Source: Saccharothrix sp. ALI-22-I (GTDB lineage Bacteria; Actinomycetota; Actinomycetes; Mycobacteriales; Pseudonocardiaceae). Taken from it: DNA of 64,000 nt. The position numbers and the translations under genes were made by a program. The notes under the pieces were generated by a model. The model was not told the origin of the DNA and searched no databases. It saw only the letters and a program-made list of their open reading frames with translations. Within the stretch, counting starts at the first letter, position 1. Each line of letters opens with the position of its first letter. Positions 41,852-50,709 of this stretch are shown one piece after another. The DNA lies in NCBI RefSeq assembly GCF_001984175.1, contig NZ_MTQP01000061.1, positions 186,001 to 250,000 of the forward strand, read 5' to 3'.

Positions 41852-42835
41852 GTGAGTGCGCACGCTGACACGCCCGACGCAGTGCACCTGATCGTCGGCG
41901 AGGAGGAGTTGCTGGTCGAGCGCGCGGTGCGCGGCACGCTGGACGCGGCGCGGAAAGCCGATCCGCAGGCCGACCTGACCCGCGTTCGCGTGACCGATCT
42001 CACCGTGCCTGAGCTGGCTGAACTGGTGAGCCCGTCGCTGTTCGCCGAGGGCCGGGTGGTCGCGCTGGAGGCGGCGCAGGAGATCGGCAAGGAGATCGCC
42101 GACGCGGTCGTCGCCTACGCCAAGGCCCCGGCCGACGGCGTGACGCTGGTGGTCGTGCACACCGGTGGCGGGCGCAGCAAGGTGGCCAAGGACCTGCCCG
42201 GAGCGCTGCGCAAGGCCGGTGCGCGGGTGACCGAGTGCCCCAAGATCACCAAGGCCGCGGACCGCGAGGCGTTCGTCCGCAACGAGATCCGCTCGGCGGG
42301 CGGCGGCAAGGCCGATCCGGAGGCCGTGGCGGCGCTGATCGAGGCGGTCGGGTCGGACCTGCGCGAGTTGGCCGCGGCGGCGTCGCAGCTCGTCGCGGAC
42401 ACCGACGGCAAGGTCGACGCCGCGGCGGTCCACCGCTACCACCGCGGCCGGGCCGAGGTGACCGGGTTCGTGGTCGCGGAGAAGGCCGTGATGGGTGACC
42501 GGGCCGGTGCGCTGGAGGCGCTGCGGTGGGCGATCCAGCTCGGCGTGCCGCACGTGCTGGTCGCCGACGCGCTGGCCGACGCGGTGCGCACGGTCGCGCG
42601 GGTGTCCGCGGTGGGCCGGGGTGACCCGAACCGGCTGGCGGGCGAGTTGGGCATGCCGCCGTGGAAGATCAGGAAGGCCCAGGGGCAGACGCGGGGCTGG
42701 GACGATCGGGGGCTCGCGGCGGCGATGACCGTGGTCGCCGATCTGAACGCCGACGTGAAGGGTGTCGCGGCGGACTCGGGCTACGCCCTGGAGCGCGCGG
42801 TGCTGAAGATCGTCGCGGCGCACGGGCGGCGCTGA
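41852..42835 (+). CDS. holA: DNA polymerase III subunit delta
   Basis: A 327-residue clamp-loader subunit. VHLIVGEEELLVERAVRGTL at the N-terminus is the HolA family start, followed by the AAA+-like but catalytically inactive fold. DPEAVAALIEAVGSDLRELA and the C-terminal collar segment RWAIQLGVPHVLVADALADAV followed by the PPWKIRKA element identify it. GTG 41852 has GGGAGG 8-14 nt upstream. It is divergent from the thrC operon and convergent with rpsT, the normal actinobacterial neighbourhood. It binds the beta clamp and opens it during loading. Confidence 0.93.
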   Translation: MSAHADTPDAVHLIVGEEELLVERAVRGTLDAARKADPQADLTRVRVTDLTVPELAELVSPSLFAEGRVVALEAAQEIGKEIADAVVAYAKAPADGVTLVVVHTGGGRSKVAKDLPGALRKAGARVTECPKITKAADREAFVRNEIRSAGGGKADPEAVAALIEAVGSDLRELAAAASQLVADTDGKVDAAAVHRYHRGRAEVTGFVVAEKAVMGDRAGALEALRWAIQLGVPHVLVADALADAVRTVARVSAVGRGDPNRLAGELGMPPWKIRKAQGQTRGWDDRGLAAAMTVVADLNADVKGVAADSGYALERAVLKIVAAHGRR

Positions 42836-42902
42836 CTCGGGCGGCGTTGGCTCGGGCGGCGCTGAGCGCAGGTGGCGTTGGCTCGGGTGGCGCTGAGCAG
42901 AG
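42822..42902. repeat. Degenerate short tandem repeat after holA
   Basis: About five imperfect copies of a 14-17 bp unit of the form gggYggcgYtgRctc, starting in the last codons of holA and ending at the holA/rpsT terminator. No coding role is evident beyond the holA stop. Confidence 0.6.
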
Positions 42903-42912
42903 GTGACACGCG

Positions 42913-42949
42913 AAAGGGCCGCTCACCCCGTGAGGGGGAGCGGCCCTTC
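42913..42949. terminator. Bidirectional terminator between holA and rpsT
   Basis: AAGGGCCGCTC and GAGCGGCCCTT form an 11-bp perfect stem, extended inward by cccc/gggg, between two convergent genes. The flanking AA and TT runs are short but symmetric, fitting termination on both strands. Confidence 0.8.
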
Positions 42950-42982
42950 TGCGTGCTGAAGATCGCGTGCCGGAGAACCAGA

Positions 42983-43243
42983 TCAGATCTGGTTGGCGCG
43001 CCGGGCGAGCGCCGACTTCTTGTTGGCGGCCTGGTTGGCGTGGATGACGCCCTTGGAGACGGCCTTGTCGAGCTTGCGGGAAGCCTCCTGCACCAGCAAG
43101 GTGGCCTTCTCCTTGTCACCGGCCTCGGCGGCCTCACGGAACTTGCGGATCGCGGTCTTGAGCGACGACTTGACGGCCTTGTTGCGCAGGCGCGCCTTCT
43201 CGTTGGTCTTGATCCGCTTCAGCTGGGACTTGATGTTCGCCAC
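42983..43243 (-). CDS. rpsT: 30S ribosomal protein S20
   Basis: An 86-residue basic helical protein: [20 protein letters not shown] at the N-terminus, then [15 protein letters not shown] and [18 protein letters not shown], all S20 hallmarks. It binds 16S rRNA helices 6, 9 and 44. GTG 43243 is preceded by AAAGGTGG 7 nt away. It converges with holA across a strong terminator. In many actinobacteria lepA follows directly; here about 12 kb of other genes separate the two. Confidence 0.96.
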   Translation of the reverse strand: MANIKSQLKRIKTNEKARLRNKAVKSSLKTAIRKFREAAEAGDKEKATLLVQEASRKLDKAVSKGVIHANQAANKKSALARRANQI

Positions 43244-43299
43244 GCGAAAGCCACCTTTTCCTCGGTCTGGGAGTCGTACCGCGCTTGTCACCGGCTCCG

Positions 43300-43325
43300 C
43301 CCCCCGGAAGGGGCGGTTTTCCTCC
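43300..43325. other. GC-rich hairpin in the rpsT leader
   Basis: CCGCCCC and GGGGCGG with a short loop form a strong stem just upstream of rpsT and downstream of the GH3 stop. On the plus strand it is followed by TTTT, so it could terminate rightward transcription. On the minus strand it lies in the rpsT 5' leader, where S20 feedback control could act. Which role applies is unclear. Confidence 0.4.
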
Positions 43326-43372
43326 ACAGCGGAATGCCGCGCGGGTACGGCAAAGAAGGATATCAGGGCAGC

Positions 43373-45655
43373 TCACCGCACTGTGAATCGAGCCCTCCCG
43401 TCGCCGACCACGACCTCGTAGGCGCCCTTCGCCACCTCCGGCTTCCCCGAGCCGTCCATGTCACCCGCGGTCACCGCCAGGCGCTTCACGTCGAACGCCA
43501 CCTCGACCGCCCGCTGCTCGCCCGCCTTCAACGCGACGCGGGTGAAACCGACCAGGCGCTGCGGCGGCGTCAGCACCTGGCTCACGGGCTGGTGCACGTA
43601 CACCGGCACCACGAGCGTCCCGTCCCGCGTGCCGGTGTTGGCCACGGTCACCGACACCTTCACCTGCTCGTCCCGCCGCACCTCCGCCGACTTCACGGTC
43701 GGCGCCGACGTGGTGAACGTGGTGTACGAGAGGCCGTGCCCGAACGCGAACGCCGGGTCGTACCCCGAGCCCGGAGCCGCGTTCGCGCCGCGCACCTGGT
43801 CGTACGAGAACGGCTGGTCGCCGATCTCCTTCGGCCACGACACCGGCAGCTTCCCGCTCGGGTTCACCGTGCCGAACAGCACGTCGGCGATCGCGCTACC
43901 GCCCTCGGAACCCGGCAACCAGCCCGCGACCAGCGCCGGAGCGTTCGCCGCCGTGCCGAGCACCTGCGGTCGGCCGGTCAGCAGCACCACCACGACCGGC
44001 TTGCCGGTCGCCCGCACCGCGTCCACCAGACCCTGCTGTTCGGCGGTCAACGCGGGCGACTCGGTGTCCGCCTCGCCCTCCGCGCCGGGGTCCTCACCGA
44101 GCACCACGACCACCGCGTCGGCGTCACCGGCCTGCGCGACGGCGTCGGCCTGCGTGGGTGCGCTCACCACGTTCGTCGACGGCGCGGCGGCCCGGATGCC
44201 CTGCAACACCGTCACCGTCGGCGGCAACGGTGACCCGTCCGGCACGCCCTGCCAGCCGACCGTCCAGCCGCCGAGCTGCCTGGTCACCGAGTCGGCCGCG
44301 TCACCGGTCACGACGAGCTTGCCCGCGCTCGAAGACAGCGGCAGCACACCGCCGTCGTTGCGCAGCAGCACCGCGCTCTCCGCCGCGGCCTGGCGGGCCA
44401 GCGTGCGGTCGGCGCCGTTCACGATCGCGTCGGCCCGCTCCGGGTCGACGAACGGCTTCTCGAACAGCCCGAGCTCGAACTTGAGCTTCAGGATGCGCCG
44501 CACGGCCTGGTCGATCCGCTTGCCGCTGATCGCGCCGCCGCGCACACCGGCCAACAGCCCGGCGGTGAACTCCGCCGCGTTGGACGGCTCCATCGCCATG
44601 TCCACCCCGGCGTTGACGGCCATCGCGATGGCCTCCCGGTAGTCCGCCGCCACGTGGTAGCGGTCCACCAGGTACCGGATGTCCTCCCAGTCGGTGATCG
44701 CCACGCCGCGGAACCCCATCCGGTCGCGCAACTGCGTGGTCAGCAGGTACTTCGACGCGTGCGCGGGCACGCCGTTCACCGCACCCGAATTGACCATCAC
44801 GGTGCCGACGCCGGCGTCGAACTGCGGTTGGAACGCGGGCAGCACGGTGTCCTGGAGGTACCGGATCGGCAGCTGGGCGGGCGCGCGGTCGTGGCCGTTG
44901 AACGGCTCCGAGTACCCCGCGAAGTGCTTGGCGGTCGCGGTGAGCTTCGCGGTGCCGTCGGTCGGGTCGCCCTGCTGCCCGCGCACGTTCGCCGCCGCCA
45001 ACGCGCCGGCCAGCACCGGGTCCTCGCTGTAGGTCTCGTAGTAGCGGCCCCACCGGGTGTCACGCGCGATGTCGGACACCGGCGCGAAGTTCCAGAAGAC
45101 GCCAGTGGCGCGCATGGCCCGCCCGGTCGACGCGCCCAGCTGCTCCTGCAACTGCGGGTTCCACGTCGCGCCGAGGCCGATCTGGTGCGGGAACATGGTG
45201 GCGCTGAGCACGTTCGAGTGGCCGTGCACGCCGTCCGCGCCGTAGATCAGCGGAATCCGCAGCCTGCTGTGGTCCAGCGCGTACTTCTGGATGGCGTTGG
45301 TCATCTCGGCCCAGGCCCGTGGCGTGTTCGGGATCGGCGCGTCACCGCCACCGGACAGGATCGAGCCGACCTTCGCGTCCTCCAGCACGGTCTTCATGCA
45401 GTCCTCGCGCAGCGGACCGGGGTTCCACTCGCAGTTGCCGCGCAGCTTGCCCAGCCTGATCTGGGTCATCTGGCCGACCTTCTCCTCCAGCGTCATGCGC
45501 CTGAGGAGGTCGTCCACCCGTCGGTCGACCGGCGCGCGGGAGTCGGTGTAGGTCTCTCCTCGCGGTTCGACGACTCCGCTGGCCTGTGCTCCTGTCGCCA
45601 GCAGCGCCAGTGCGGCCAGCGCGGCGACGGCAGTGCGCTTGCGGGATCTCGGCAT
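43373..45655 (-). CDS. Secreted beta-glucosidase, glycoside hydrolase family 3
   Basis: A 760-residue exported GH3 enzyme. The signal peptide is MPRSRKRTAVAALAALALLA with cleavage near GAQAS. The TIM-barrel domain (about 40-390) has KHFAGYSEP with the conserved KH, RGVAITDWEDI with the nucleophile Asp, and IPLIYGADGVHGHSNV. The alpha/beta-sandwich domain follows, then a fibronectin-III-like C-terminus (about 660-760) after FGHGLSYTTF. ATG 45655 has GGAGG 6 nt upstream. It probably releases glucose from cello-oligosaccharides or beta-glucans outside the cell. A CebR-type operator lies about 85 bp upstream, so induction by cellobiose is likely. Confidence 0.93.
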   Translation of the reverse strand: MPRSRKRTAVAALAALALLATGAQASGVVEPRGETYTDSRAPVDRRVDDLLRRMTLEEKVGQMTQIRLGKLRGNCEWNPGPLREDCMKTVLEDAKVGSILSGGGDAPIPNTPRAWAEMTNAIQKYALDHSRLRIPLIYGADGVHGHSNVLSATMFPHQIGLGATWNPQLQEQLGASTGRAMRATGVFWNFAPVSDIARDTRWGRYYETYSEDPVLAGALAAANVRGQQGDPTDGTAKLTATAKHFAGYSEPFNGHDRAPAQLPIRYLQDTVLPAFQPQFDAGVGTVMVNSGAVNGVPAHASKYLLTTQLRDRMGFRGVAITDWEDIRYLVDRYHVAADYREAIAMAVNAGVDMAMEPSNAAEFTAGLLAGVRGGAISGKRIDQAVRRILKLKFELGLFEKPFVDPERADAIVNGADRTLARQAAAESAVLLRNDGGVLPLSSSAGKLVVTGDAADSVTRQLGGWTVGWQGVPDGSPLPPTVTVLQGIRAAAPSTNVVSAPTQADAVAQAGDADAVVVVLGEDPGAEGEADTESPALTAEQQGLVDAVRATGKPVVVVLLTGRPQVLGTAANAPALVAGWLPGSEGGSAIADVLFGTVNPSGKLPVSWPKEIGDQPFSYDQVRGANAAPGSGYDPAFAFGHGLSYTTFTTSAPTVKSAEVRRDEQVKVSVTVANTGTRDGTLVVPVYVHQPVSQVLTPPQRLVGFTRVALKAGEQRAVEVAFDVKRLAVTAGDMDGSGKPEVAKGAYEVVVGDGRARFTVR

Positions 45656-45738
45656 CGAGAACCTCCACAGTGGTCGGGACACCCGGCATCACCCTTCCCG
45701 TGTGATCCAGGGCACGACAGGGCTGAATGGCGGATTCC

Positions 45739-45750
45739 GGGAGCGCTCCC
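45739..45750. promoter_or_regulatory. CebR-type operator upstream of the beta-glucosidase gene
   Basis: A perfect 12-bp palindrome GGGAGCGCTCCC, flanked by A on the right. It matches 13 of 14 positions of the CebR box TGGGAGCGCTCCCA that controls cellulose/cellobiose genes in Streptomyces and relatives. It lies between the divergent GH3 and TSUP genes. Confidence 0.8.
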
Positions 45751-45790
45751 ACTATGTAAGGGGTGAAATGCAGTACGCCCGTCTTGTTTG

Positions 45791-46603
45791 ATGGGCGACG
45801 TGACCGCCGCTCTCGATTGGCCCGGCTTCGGGCAGATCTCCCTCGCCGCCCTGTTGTTCCTCTGCCTGGCCGCCACCCTCGCGGGCACGGTCGACGCCGT
45901 GGTGGGCGGCGGCGGGTTGATCAACGTGCCCGCCCTGCTGTTGGTCGCGCCCGGCGGCGAGCCGCTGTTCGCGCTGGCCACCAACAAGATCGCGTCGGTG
46001 GTGGGCACGTCCGCCGCCCTGCACACGTACGCACGGCAGACCACGATCGACTGGCCGTCGGCGCTGCCGATGGCGTCGGCCGCGTTCGCCGGCGCGGTGG
46101 GTGGTGCGGCGGTCGCGGGCGCGCTGGCCCCCGGTGTGCTCAACGGTGTGGTGCTCGTCGCGCTGGTCGGCGTCGGCCTGTACACGTGGCGCAAGCCCGC
46201 GTTGGGCGAGGCGGAGACGCCGAAGTTGACCCGTTCGACGCAGATCGCCGTGATGGCCTCGGGTGGCGCGCTGATCGGCTTCTACGACGGGTTGGCCGGA
46301 CCGGGCGCGGGCACGTTCCTGGTGTTCCTGCTCGTCGGCCTGGTCGGGTTCGCGTTCCTGCGCGCCTCGGCCACGGCCAAGCTGGTGAACGTCTCGATGA
46401 ACCTGGGTGCCCTGCTGTACTTCATCCCGGCCGGGAAAGTGTTGTGGGGCTTGGGTTTGGTGCTCGCGCTGTGCAACGTCACCGGTGCGGTGTTCGGGGC
46501 GCGGATGGCGGTGCGGCGGGGATCGGCGTTCGTGCGCCGCGTGTTCCTCACCGTCGTGGTGGCGCTGGTGGTCAGTCTGGGGTGGAAGGCGGCGATTGGA
46601 TGA
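45791..46603 (+). CDS. TSUP family transporter (TauE/SafE-like)
   Basis: A 270-residue membrane protein with about eight helices in two related halves. TVDAVVGGGGLINVPALLL and GFYDGLAGPGAGTFLVFLLV are the two TSUP repeat motifs (G-x-G-G-G and G-P-G). Relatives export sulfite, sulfoacetate or other organosulfur anions or move small carboxylates. ATG 45791 has no clear ribosome binding site; a GTG nine bases downstream is an alternative. It is divergent from the GH3 gene and its 3' end overlaps the convergent VOC gene by 32 bp. A link to the sulfotransferase operon 4 kb away is possible but unsupported. Confidence 0.85.
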   Translation: MGDVTAALDWPGFGQISLAALLFLCLAATLAGTVDAVVGGGGLINVPALLLVAPGGEPLFALATNKIASVVGTSAALHTYARQTTIDWPSALPMASAAFAGAVGGAAVAGALAPGVLNGVVLVALVGVGLYTWRKPALGEAETPKLTRSTQIAVMASGGALIGFYDGLAGPGAGTFLVFLLVGLVGFAFLRASATAKLVNVSMNLGALLYFIPAGKVLWGLGLVLALCNVTGAVFGARMAVRRGSAFVRRVFLTVVVALVVSLGWKAAIG

Positions 46604-47351
46604 GCCGGAACGTCGCGCCCATCGGGTCGCCGACCGTGGTGAACCGGCCGAACCGCGACTCGACCACGTCGCCGACCGTGACGCCGCCGAGTTTGCGCAC
46701 CCGGTCGGCCGCCGCGTCGGCGTCGGACACCGCGAAGTAGGTCATCCAGTGCGGCGGGATCTCGGCGGGGATCTCGTTGGACATCCCGAACACACCCGCC
46801 ACCGCACGGCCGTCCACCTGGAGCTGCGTGTACGGGAAGTCCGGCAACGGGTCCAGGTCCACGCCGAACACCTGCTGGTAGAACTCGGCCGCGCCGAACG
46901 CGTCGCGGGTGGCCAGCTCGTTCCACACCACCGAACCGGGCTCGTTGACCACGTATGCGCCGATGTGCGTGCCCGCCTCCCACAGCCCGAACGCCGCGCC
47001 GAACGGGTCCACCGCGATCGCACCGCGCCCCGGCCCGCCGGTGTCGAACTCCGGTACGAGCACCTTGCCGCCGTTGGCGTTCAGCACTTCCAGGGACTCG
47101 TCGAGGTCGTCGGTGGCCAGGTACGTCGTCCACACCACGGGGAACATCACGTCCGGCGGCATCTCGCCGAACCCGGCCACGGGCAGCCCGCGCACCAACC
47201 CCATCGTGTAGTGCCCGGTCTCCGGACCGCCGATCTCGAAGTCCCAGCCGAACAGGCCGCCGTAGAAGTCCATGGTGGCCTGGCGGTCGGTGGTCATCAT
47301 GTCCACCCACGCCGGCGTGCCGGGCGCGTACGGGGAGTTCAGCTCGCTCAC
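46572..47351 (-). CDS. VOC superfamily protein with two glyoxalase-like domains
   Basis: A 259-residue protein made of two vicinal-oxygen-chelate modules: PAWVDMMTTDRQATMDFYGG through AFGLWEAG (about 13-125), and VVWNELATRDAFGAAEFYQQ through GATFRLIQ (about 140-252). Such tandem VOC proteins of actinomycetes include hydroxylase-like and resistance-like members, but most have no known substrate. The GTG at 47351 starts SELNSPYAPGTPAWVD, a common family beginning. Its 3' end overlaps the convergent transporter gene by 32 bp. Confidence 0.88.
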   Translation of the reverse strand: MSELNSPYAPGTPAWVDMMTTDRQATMDFYGGLFGWDFEIGGPETGHYTMGLVRGLPVAGFGEMPPDVMFPVVWTTYLATDDLDESLEVLNANGGKVLVPEFDTGGPGRGAIAVDPFGAAFGLWEAGTHIGAYVVNEPGSVVWNELATRDAFGAAEFYQQVFGVDLDPLPDFPYTQLQVDGRAVAGVFGMSNEIPAEIPPHWMTYFAVSDADAAADRVRKLGGVTVGDVVESRFGRFTTVGDPMGATFRLIQSPPSTPD

Positions 47352-47472
47352 CTAGCCAACGGTCGCACCGCCCGCCGCGCTCCGCGAGTTGATCAACGCC
47401 GGATTCGGTCGACGCCGGGCTGATCGAACGCCGGACGCCGTCGGTGAGGTGATCCGCACCGACGGCGTCGGG

Positions 47473-47688
47473 TTACTCGGCTTCGCCGTCCCCGTCGCTC
47501 TTGCGGGGTCGGCCGCGCCTGGGTTGGTCGGCGGCCCCGGAGGGCGCCCGACCGGCTTCGGCGAGCGCGCGGCGCAGCAGGAACTCGATCTGCGCGTTCG
47601 TGCTGCGCAACTCGTCGTTCGCCCACCTCGTCAGCGCGTCGTGCACCGCCGGGTCGAGGCGCAGCAGGACGCTCTTGCGCTCGGCCAC
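47473..47688 (-). CDS. Small basic protein (ribbon-helix-helix-like) coupled to the SPFH gene
   Basis: A 71-residue protein. The first half, [20 protein letters not shown] then [16 protein letters not shown], has the beta-strand/helix/helix pattern of Arc/MetJ-type DNA-binding proteins, where RLDP-x-x-H-x-x-L begins the first helix and S-x-N-x-x-I-E the second. The tail is basic and Pro/Gly-rich (PRRGRPRKS). GTG 47688 lies one base past the SPFH stop. The family pairing SPFH-protein plus this small partner is common in actinomycetes as I recall; its function is unknown. Confidence 0.7.
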   Translation of the reverse strand: MAERKSVLLRLDPAVHDALTRWANDELRSTNAQIEFLLRRALAEAGRAPSGAADQPRRGRPRKSDGDGEAE

Positions 47689-47689
47689 G

Positions 47690-48613
47690 TCAGGTGTACA
47701 ACGACCCGGCGTTGACCACGGGTTGGGTGGATCGGTCGCCGCACAGCACGACCAGCAGGTTCGACACCATCGCCGCCTTGCGCTCCTCGTCCAGTTCCAC
47801 CACGTCCTCCTCGGCGAGCTTGGCCAGCGCGAGCTGGACCATGCCGACCGCGCCCTCCACGATCCGCGTCCGCGCCGCGACGACCGCACCCGCCTGCTGG
47901 CGTTGCAGCATCGCCTGCGCGATCTCCGGAGCGTAGGCCAGGTGCGTGAGCCGCGATTCGATCACCTTCACCCCGGCCGCCTGCACCCGTGCCGCGATCT
48001 CCACCGACAGCGTCTCGGTGATTTCGTCCGCGTTCTCCCGCAGTGACAGCCCGGTTTCGTCGTGGTTGTCGTACGGGTAGCTGGTGGCGATGTGCCGCAC
48101 CGCGGTCTCGGTCTGGATGCCGACGAACCGGACGAAGTCGTCCACCTCGAACATCGCCCGCGCGGTGTCGTCCACCTGCCACACCACCACGGCGGCGATC
48201 TCGATCGGGTTGCCGTCGGCGTCGTTGACCTTCAACGTCGCGGTCTCGTGGTTGCGGATGCGGGTGGAGACCTTGACCCGGGTGCTGAACGGGTTCGCCC
48301 AGCGCAGGCCGTCCTTGCGGACCGTGCCGGTGTAGCTGCCGAGGAACTGCAGCACCCGCGCCTCACCCGGCGCCACGGTGAACAGCCCCCGCATCCCGAT
48401 GCCGCCGCCGGTGAGCACCACCAGACCGGTGATCCCCACCGGCACGTTGGGGCCCTCGACTTCCGGCGCCAGGGCCACGACCACCAGCAGCGCGCCGATC
48501 GCGAGCGTCAGCAGGCCGATGAAGAACGCCATGAGCCCCGACAGGCCGATGGCCTCCTTCTCCCGTACCACGGGAGCGGGCATCCGCACCGCCACGTCCG
48601 TCGTCGCGTCCAT
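47690..48613 (-). CDS. SPFH/Band 7 domain membrane protein
   Basis: A 307-residue membrane-anchored protein. Two hydrophobic segments (about 25-47 and 53-72) precede a stomatin/prohibitin-like SPFH domain: [76 protein letters not shown]. The C-terminus is helical. SPFH proteins scaffold membrane microdomains. ATG 48613 is preceded by AAGGGGTGG. It is followed one base later by a small ribbon-helix-helix-like gene, an unusual pairing of a membrane scaffold with a probable DNA binder. Confidence 0.9.
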   Translation of the reverse strand: MDATTDVAVRMPAPVVREKEAIGLSGLMAFFIGLLTLAIGALLVVVALAPEVEGPNVPVGITGLVVLTGGGIGMRGLFTVAPGEARVLQFLGSYTGTVRKDGLRWANPFSTRVKVSTRIRNHETATLKVNDADGNPIEIAAVVVWQVDDTARAMFEVDDFVRFVGIQTETAVRHIATSYPYDNHDETGLSLRENADEITETLSVEIAARVQAAGVKVIESRLTHLAYAPEIAQAMLQRQQAGAVVAARTRIVEGAVGMVQLALAKLAEEDVVELDEERKAAMVSNLLVVLCGDRSTQPVVNAGSLYT

Positions 48614-48734
48614 GTTCCACCCCTTGACGTCATATCGTGTGCTTAGCAAAGTGATATCACTTTTTCGGCCGGAGGGGCAACTCGCACCTGATACGAGGAC
48701 CGAAGTTGTCCGCGATGGGTCCTACCGTGGGCGC

Positions 48735-49856
48735 ATGACCCCGGTATTGACCCGTCGCGCCCTCGGTCGAGCCACCTTGGCCCGCCAGTTCCTGCTGGCC
48801 CGCACGGACCGGACCGTGCCCGAGGTCGTCACGCACCTGGTCGGGTTGCAGGCCCAGACCCCGCACACCTGGTACACCGGCCTGTGGTCGCGGATCGCCG
48901 GGTTCACCCCCGACCAGGCCGCCGACCTGCTCGTGGACCGCGAACTCGTGCGCATCGCCGTGATGCGCTCCACGATCCACCTGGTCACCGCCGAAGACGC
49001 CCGCAAGCTGCGCCCGGTGGTCCAGCCCGTGCTCGAACGGGACCTGTTCCGCAACTTCACCCACGGCCGCGACATGCGCGGTCTGGACGTGGACGCCGTC
49101 GTGGACGCCGGGCGCGCGCTGCTGGCCGAGAAGCCGCGCACGAACAAGGAGCTGGGCGCGCTGCTGCACGAGCAGTGGCCGGACCGCACGCCCGCCGCGC
49201 TGGCCTACGCGATCCGCTGCCTGGTGCCGTTGGTGCAGGTCCCGCCGCGTGGCGTGTGGGGGCGGAGCGGGGCCATCGCGCACACGAGCGTCGAGACGTG
49301 GCTGGGCGCGTCAGTGGTGGACAAGCCGTCCGTGGACGATCTGGTGCTGCGCTACCTGGCCGCGTTCGGTCCGGCGACGGTGAAGGACGTCCAGACCTGG
49401 TCCGGTCTCACCAGGCTGCGCGAGGTGGTCGAACGGCTGCCCTTGCTGCGGCTGCGCGACGAGGACGGCCAGGAGTTGTTCGACCTGCCCGACGCACCCC
49501 GGCCGGACGAGGACGTGCCCGCGCCGGCGCGGTTCCTCTACGACTTCGACAACCTCCTGCTGTCGCACGCCGACCGCCGCCGGGTCGTCACCGACGACGT
49601 GCGCGCGCAGGAGTACGACCGGCACGGCCCCGTGCCGCAGTTCTTCCTGGTGGACGGCGTCACGGCGGGCGACTGGAAACTCCACCGCACCAAGGAGCTG
49701 GCCACGCTGGAACTGCGGCCGTTCCACCGGCCGTTCCACCACCTGTCCACAGTGGACGAGCTGGAACGGGAAGGTGAGCGGCTGTTGGCGTTCCTCGCGC
49801 CGGACGTGCCGAAGCACGAAGTGCGGACAACCTCCCCGGCGGTGTCACGTCCCTGA
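48735..49856 (+). CDS. AlkZ-like winged-helix DNA glycosylase family protein
   Basis: A 373-residue protein of the HTH_42/AlkZ superfamily. VVTHLVGLQAQTPHTWYTGL contains the QxQ motif (QAQ) that forms the catalytic residues of AlkZ/YcaQ glycosylases. Winged-helix repeats follow (VRIAVMRSTIHLVTAEDARK; RYLAAFGPATVKDVQTWSGL) and the C-terminal domain has FLYDFDNLLLSHADR. Streptomyces AlkZ unhooks DNA crosslinks and protects producers of azinomycin-like agents; most homologues are general repair candidates. ATG 48735 gives the usual start TPVLTRRALGRATLARQ. It is followed 3 bp later by a GNAT gene. Confidence 0.88.
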   Translation: MTPVLTRRALGRATLARQFLLARTDRTVPEVVTHLVGLQAQTPHTWYTGLWSRIAGFTPDQAADLLVDRELVRIAVMRSTIHLVTAEDARKLRPVVQPVLERDLFRNFTHGRDMRGLDVDAVVDAGRALLAEKPRTNKELGALLHEQWPDRTPAALAYAIRCLVPLVQVPPRGVWGRSGAIAHTSVETWLGASVVDKPSVDDLVLRYLAAFGPATVKDVQTWSGLTRLREVVERLPLLRLRDEDGQELFDLPDAPRPDEDVPAPARFLYDFDNLLLSHADRRRVVTDDVRAQEYDRHGPVPQFFLVDGVTAGDWKLHRTKELATLELRPFHRPFHHLSTVDELEREGERLLAFLAPDVPKHEVRTTSPAVSRP

Positions 49857-49859
49857 GAC

Positions 49860-50327
49860 ATGGGGACGATCACCGTGCGGCCGCCGCGAGCAGAGGACAA
49901 GGGCCCGCTCATCGACGTGTACGTCAAGGCCCGGCGCACCTACTACGAAGGGCACCTACCCGAGTCGGAGCTGGCTGAGTGGGAGCACTCGGTGCGGACC
50001 ACCGACATCGACTTCGACAAGCCGGACCGGGTGTGGCTGTGCGCCGACCTGGACGGCCAGTTCGCCGGGTTCGCGCAGGTCAGAGCAGGTGGTGAGCTGG
50101 GGCTGCTGCACGTGGACCCGGCGCGTTGGGGCAATGGCGTCGGCTTCGCGCTGCACGCCGCAGCCATGGACAGCCTGCGTGATCTCGGCGTCACCACCGC
50201 GCACCTCGACGTGTTCGCGGAGAACCACCGCGCGCGGCGGTTCTACACCGCCCGGGGCTGGCGTGAGATCAGCCGCGACGACGAGCCGCCGGCCCACGTG
50301 CGAATGGCGTTGGAACTGAACGTGTGA
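49860..50327 (+). CDS. GNAT family N-acetyltransferase
   Basis: A 155-residue acetyltransferase: ITVRPPRAEDKGPLIDVYVK at the start, LGLLHVDPARWGNGVGFALH with the acetyl-CoA loop (R-W-G-x-G-V/I-G), and AENHRARRFYTARGWRE at the end. ATG 49860 lies 3 bp after the AlkZ-like gene's stop, and a VOC gene follows 13 bp later, so the three are probably co-transcribed. The substrate is unknown. Confidence 0.88.
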   Translation: MGTITVRPPRAEDKGPLIDVYVKARRTYYEGHLPESELAEWEHSVRTTDIDFDKPDRVWLCADLDGQFAGFAQVRAGGELGLLHVDPARWGNGVGFALHAAAMDSLRDLGVTTAHLDVFAENHRARRFYTARGWREISRDDEPPAHVRMALELNV

Positions 50328-50340
50328 TCCGCTGGATCGC

Positions 50341-50709
50341 GTGGAGATCCTGAGCAGCCGCGTCCTCGTCCGCTCCCCAGATCCCGAGCGCATCCGGGCG
50401 TTCTACCGCGACGTGCTGGGCCTGGCCGTGTACCGGGAGTTCCCCAGCGGCACGGTGTTCTTCCTCGGCCAGGGGTTCCTGGAGGTCTCCGGGATTTCGA
50501 CGGAGCACCCCACCGACGCCACGCAGCTGTGGGTGCAGGTGCGCGATCTCACCCGGGCCGCCGAAGAACTCGCCGAGCACGTCGTCCGGCCCGCCCGGCG
50601 CGAGTCGTGGGGCCTGGACGAGATGTGGATCGCCGACCCGGACGGCCGGCGGATCGTGCTGGTCGAGATCCCGGCCGACCACCCGCTACGCCGGGACGTC
50701 CGCGAGTAG
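50341..50709 (+). CDS. Single-domain VOC (glyoxalase/bleomycin-resistance-like) protein
   Basis: A 122-residue VOC-fold protein: SSRVLVRSPDPERIRAFYRD at the start, FFLGQGFLEVSG in the middle and MWIADPDGRRIVLVEIP at the end, the conserved D-P-x-G-x-x-I/V-x-L-x-E. It starts with GTG 50341 behind the GNAT gene. The last 24 bp overlap the convergent methyltransferase gene. The function could be metal-dependent isomerisation, dioxygenation or drug sequestration; nothing distinguishes these. Confidence 0.85.
   Translation: MEILSSRVLVRSPDPERIRAFYRDVLGLAVYREFPSGTVFFLGQGFLEVSGISTEHPTDATQLWVQVRDLTRAAEELAEHVVRPARRESWGLDEMWIADPDGRRIVLVEIPADHPLRRDVRE

Noticed and set aside
43300-43325. Calling the hairpin before rpsT a terminator of the GH3 gene
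   Set aside because: On the minus strand it lacks a T run; it might equally be a leader structure of rpsT.
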